From NCBI GenBank assembly GCA_900752535.1, contig CAADVV010000045.1:1-6190 (forward strand): a DNA stretch of 6,190 nt, given 5' to 3'. The notes below the pieces were generated by a model that did no database searches, had not been told where the DNA came from, and saw only the letters and a list, made by a program, of their open reading frames with translations. The position numbers and the translations under genes are program-made. Positions 6,002 through 6,190 of the stretch are shown here, in pieces. The stretch is from Bacteroidales bacterium (lineage in GTDB: Bacteria; Bacteroidota; Bacteroidia; Bacteroidales; Muribaculaceae). Each line of letters starts with the position of its first letter. Within the stretch, counting starts at the first letter, position 1.

Positions 6002-6190
6002 ATGATGTTTCTCTATCGTATATGGCAGGTTGTTGTGATGGCGCCGATTGTTGCCGTCTGGACAATACTGACGGCGTTGTTCACGTTCACGGCCTGTGTG
6101 CTCGGCGGAGGACGCTGGGCAGGATATTAGCCCAAGATATTATGGGCCAGAATTTTCTGCTGGCTGGGTTTTGTGCGCGCGAAAGTTTGC
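6002..6190 (+). pseudogene. plsC: plsC-like 1-acyl-glycerol-3-phosphate acyltransferase, 5' part, interrupted by in-frame TAG
   Basis: From the ATG at 6002 (a second ATG is the next codon) the frame reads MMFLYRIWQVVVMAPIVAVW, a hydrophobic stretch, then CVLGGGRWAGY. It meets TAG at 6128-6130 (codon 43). It continues open for 20 codons to the window edge: PKILWARIFCWLGFVRAKVC. Both halves resemble one continuous N-terminus of Bacteroidetes PlsC-type acyltransferases, which use acyl donors to make phosphatidic acid at the inner membrane. As I recall that family, the segment is GRWxGYYPxxIWARxFCWLxFVRV, so the TAG stands where Tyr is expected. The catalytic HX4D region would lie beyond the window. 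Possible explanations are a real nonsense mutation, a base error, or a small compensated indel. The promoter upstream is intact, which suggests recent inactivation or an error. Family call moderate to good; pseudogene status uncertain. Confidence 0.65.

Overview
The window looks like ordinary chromosome from a Bacteroidales bacterium, possibly Muribaculaceae or a relative. The phylum assignment rests on several independent signals. Three promoters match the Bacteroidetes pattern TTG/TTTG, 19-20 bases, TAnnTTTG, and a fourth has a 23-base gap. The protein genes have no convincing Shine-Dalgarno sequence and AT-rich leaders. One lipoprotein has the acidic run after its lipid-anchor cysteine that is typical of Bacteroidetes surface lipoproteins. 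The family level is inferred only from the general look of the proteins.

Layout, left to right. Positions 2-589 (+) hold the C-terminal end of a large protein, probably secreted and beta-helix-like, closed by a strong terminator at 631-671. Positions 672-908 have no intact gene but carry a 58-codon open stretch that resembles gene debris. Positions 909-2126 (-) encode a two-lobed retropepsin-like aspartyl protease with a signal peptide and a C-terminal PDZ domain; it is more AT-rich than its neighbours. Positions 2127-2429 hold its probable promoter, a doubtful 34-codon ORF and the hairpin that ends the tRNA operon. Positions 2430-2775 (-) are a three-tRNA operon transcribed as Gly(GCC), Gly(GCC), Leu(GAG) from a promoter at 2808-2838.

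Positions 3049-5797 (-) form one apparent operon: glycyl-tRNA synthetase (glyQS), then lemA, then an FKBP-type peptidyl-prolyl isomerase lipoprotein. It has a near-consensus promoter at 5890-5921 and a GC-rich terminator at 2988-3023. A divergent promoter at 5949-5979 drives the start of a plsC-like acyltransferase gene (from 6002), which an in-frame TAG interrupts at codon 43.

Functionally, the synthetase that charges tRNA-Gly sits just upstream of two tRNA-Gly genes read in the same direction, but each has its own promoter. The two lipoproteins downstream of glyQS are envelope proteins. I see no defence system, CRISPR array, intact mobile element or obviously new multigene system. The points most worth checking are the plsC nonsense codon, the tRNA-Gly copy with a broken C2:G71 pair, the PDZ aspartyl protease with its atypical second active-site motif, and a possible strand or assembly conflict in the first 80 bases.
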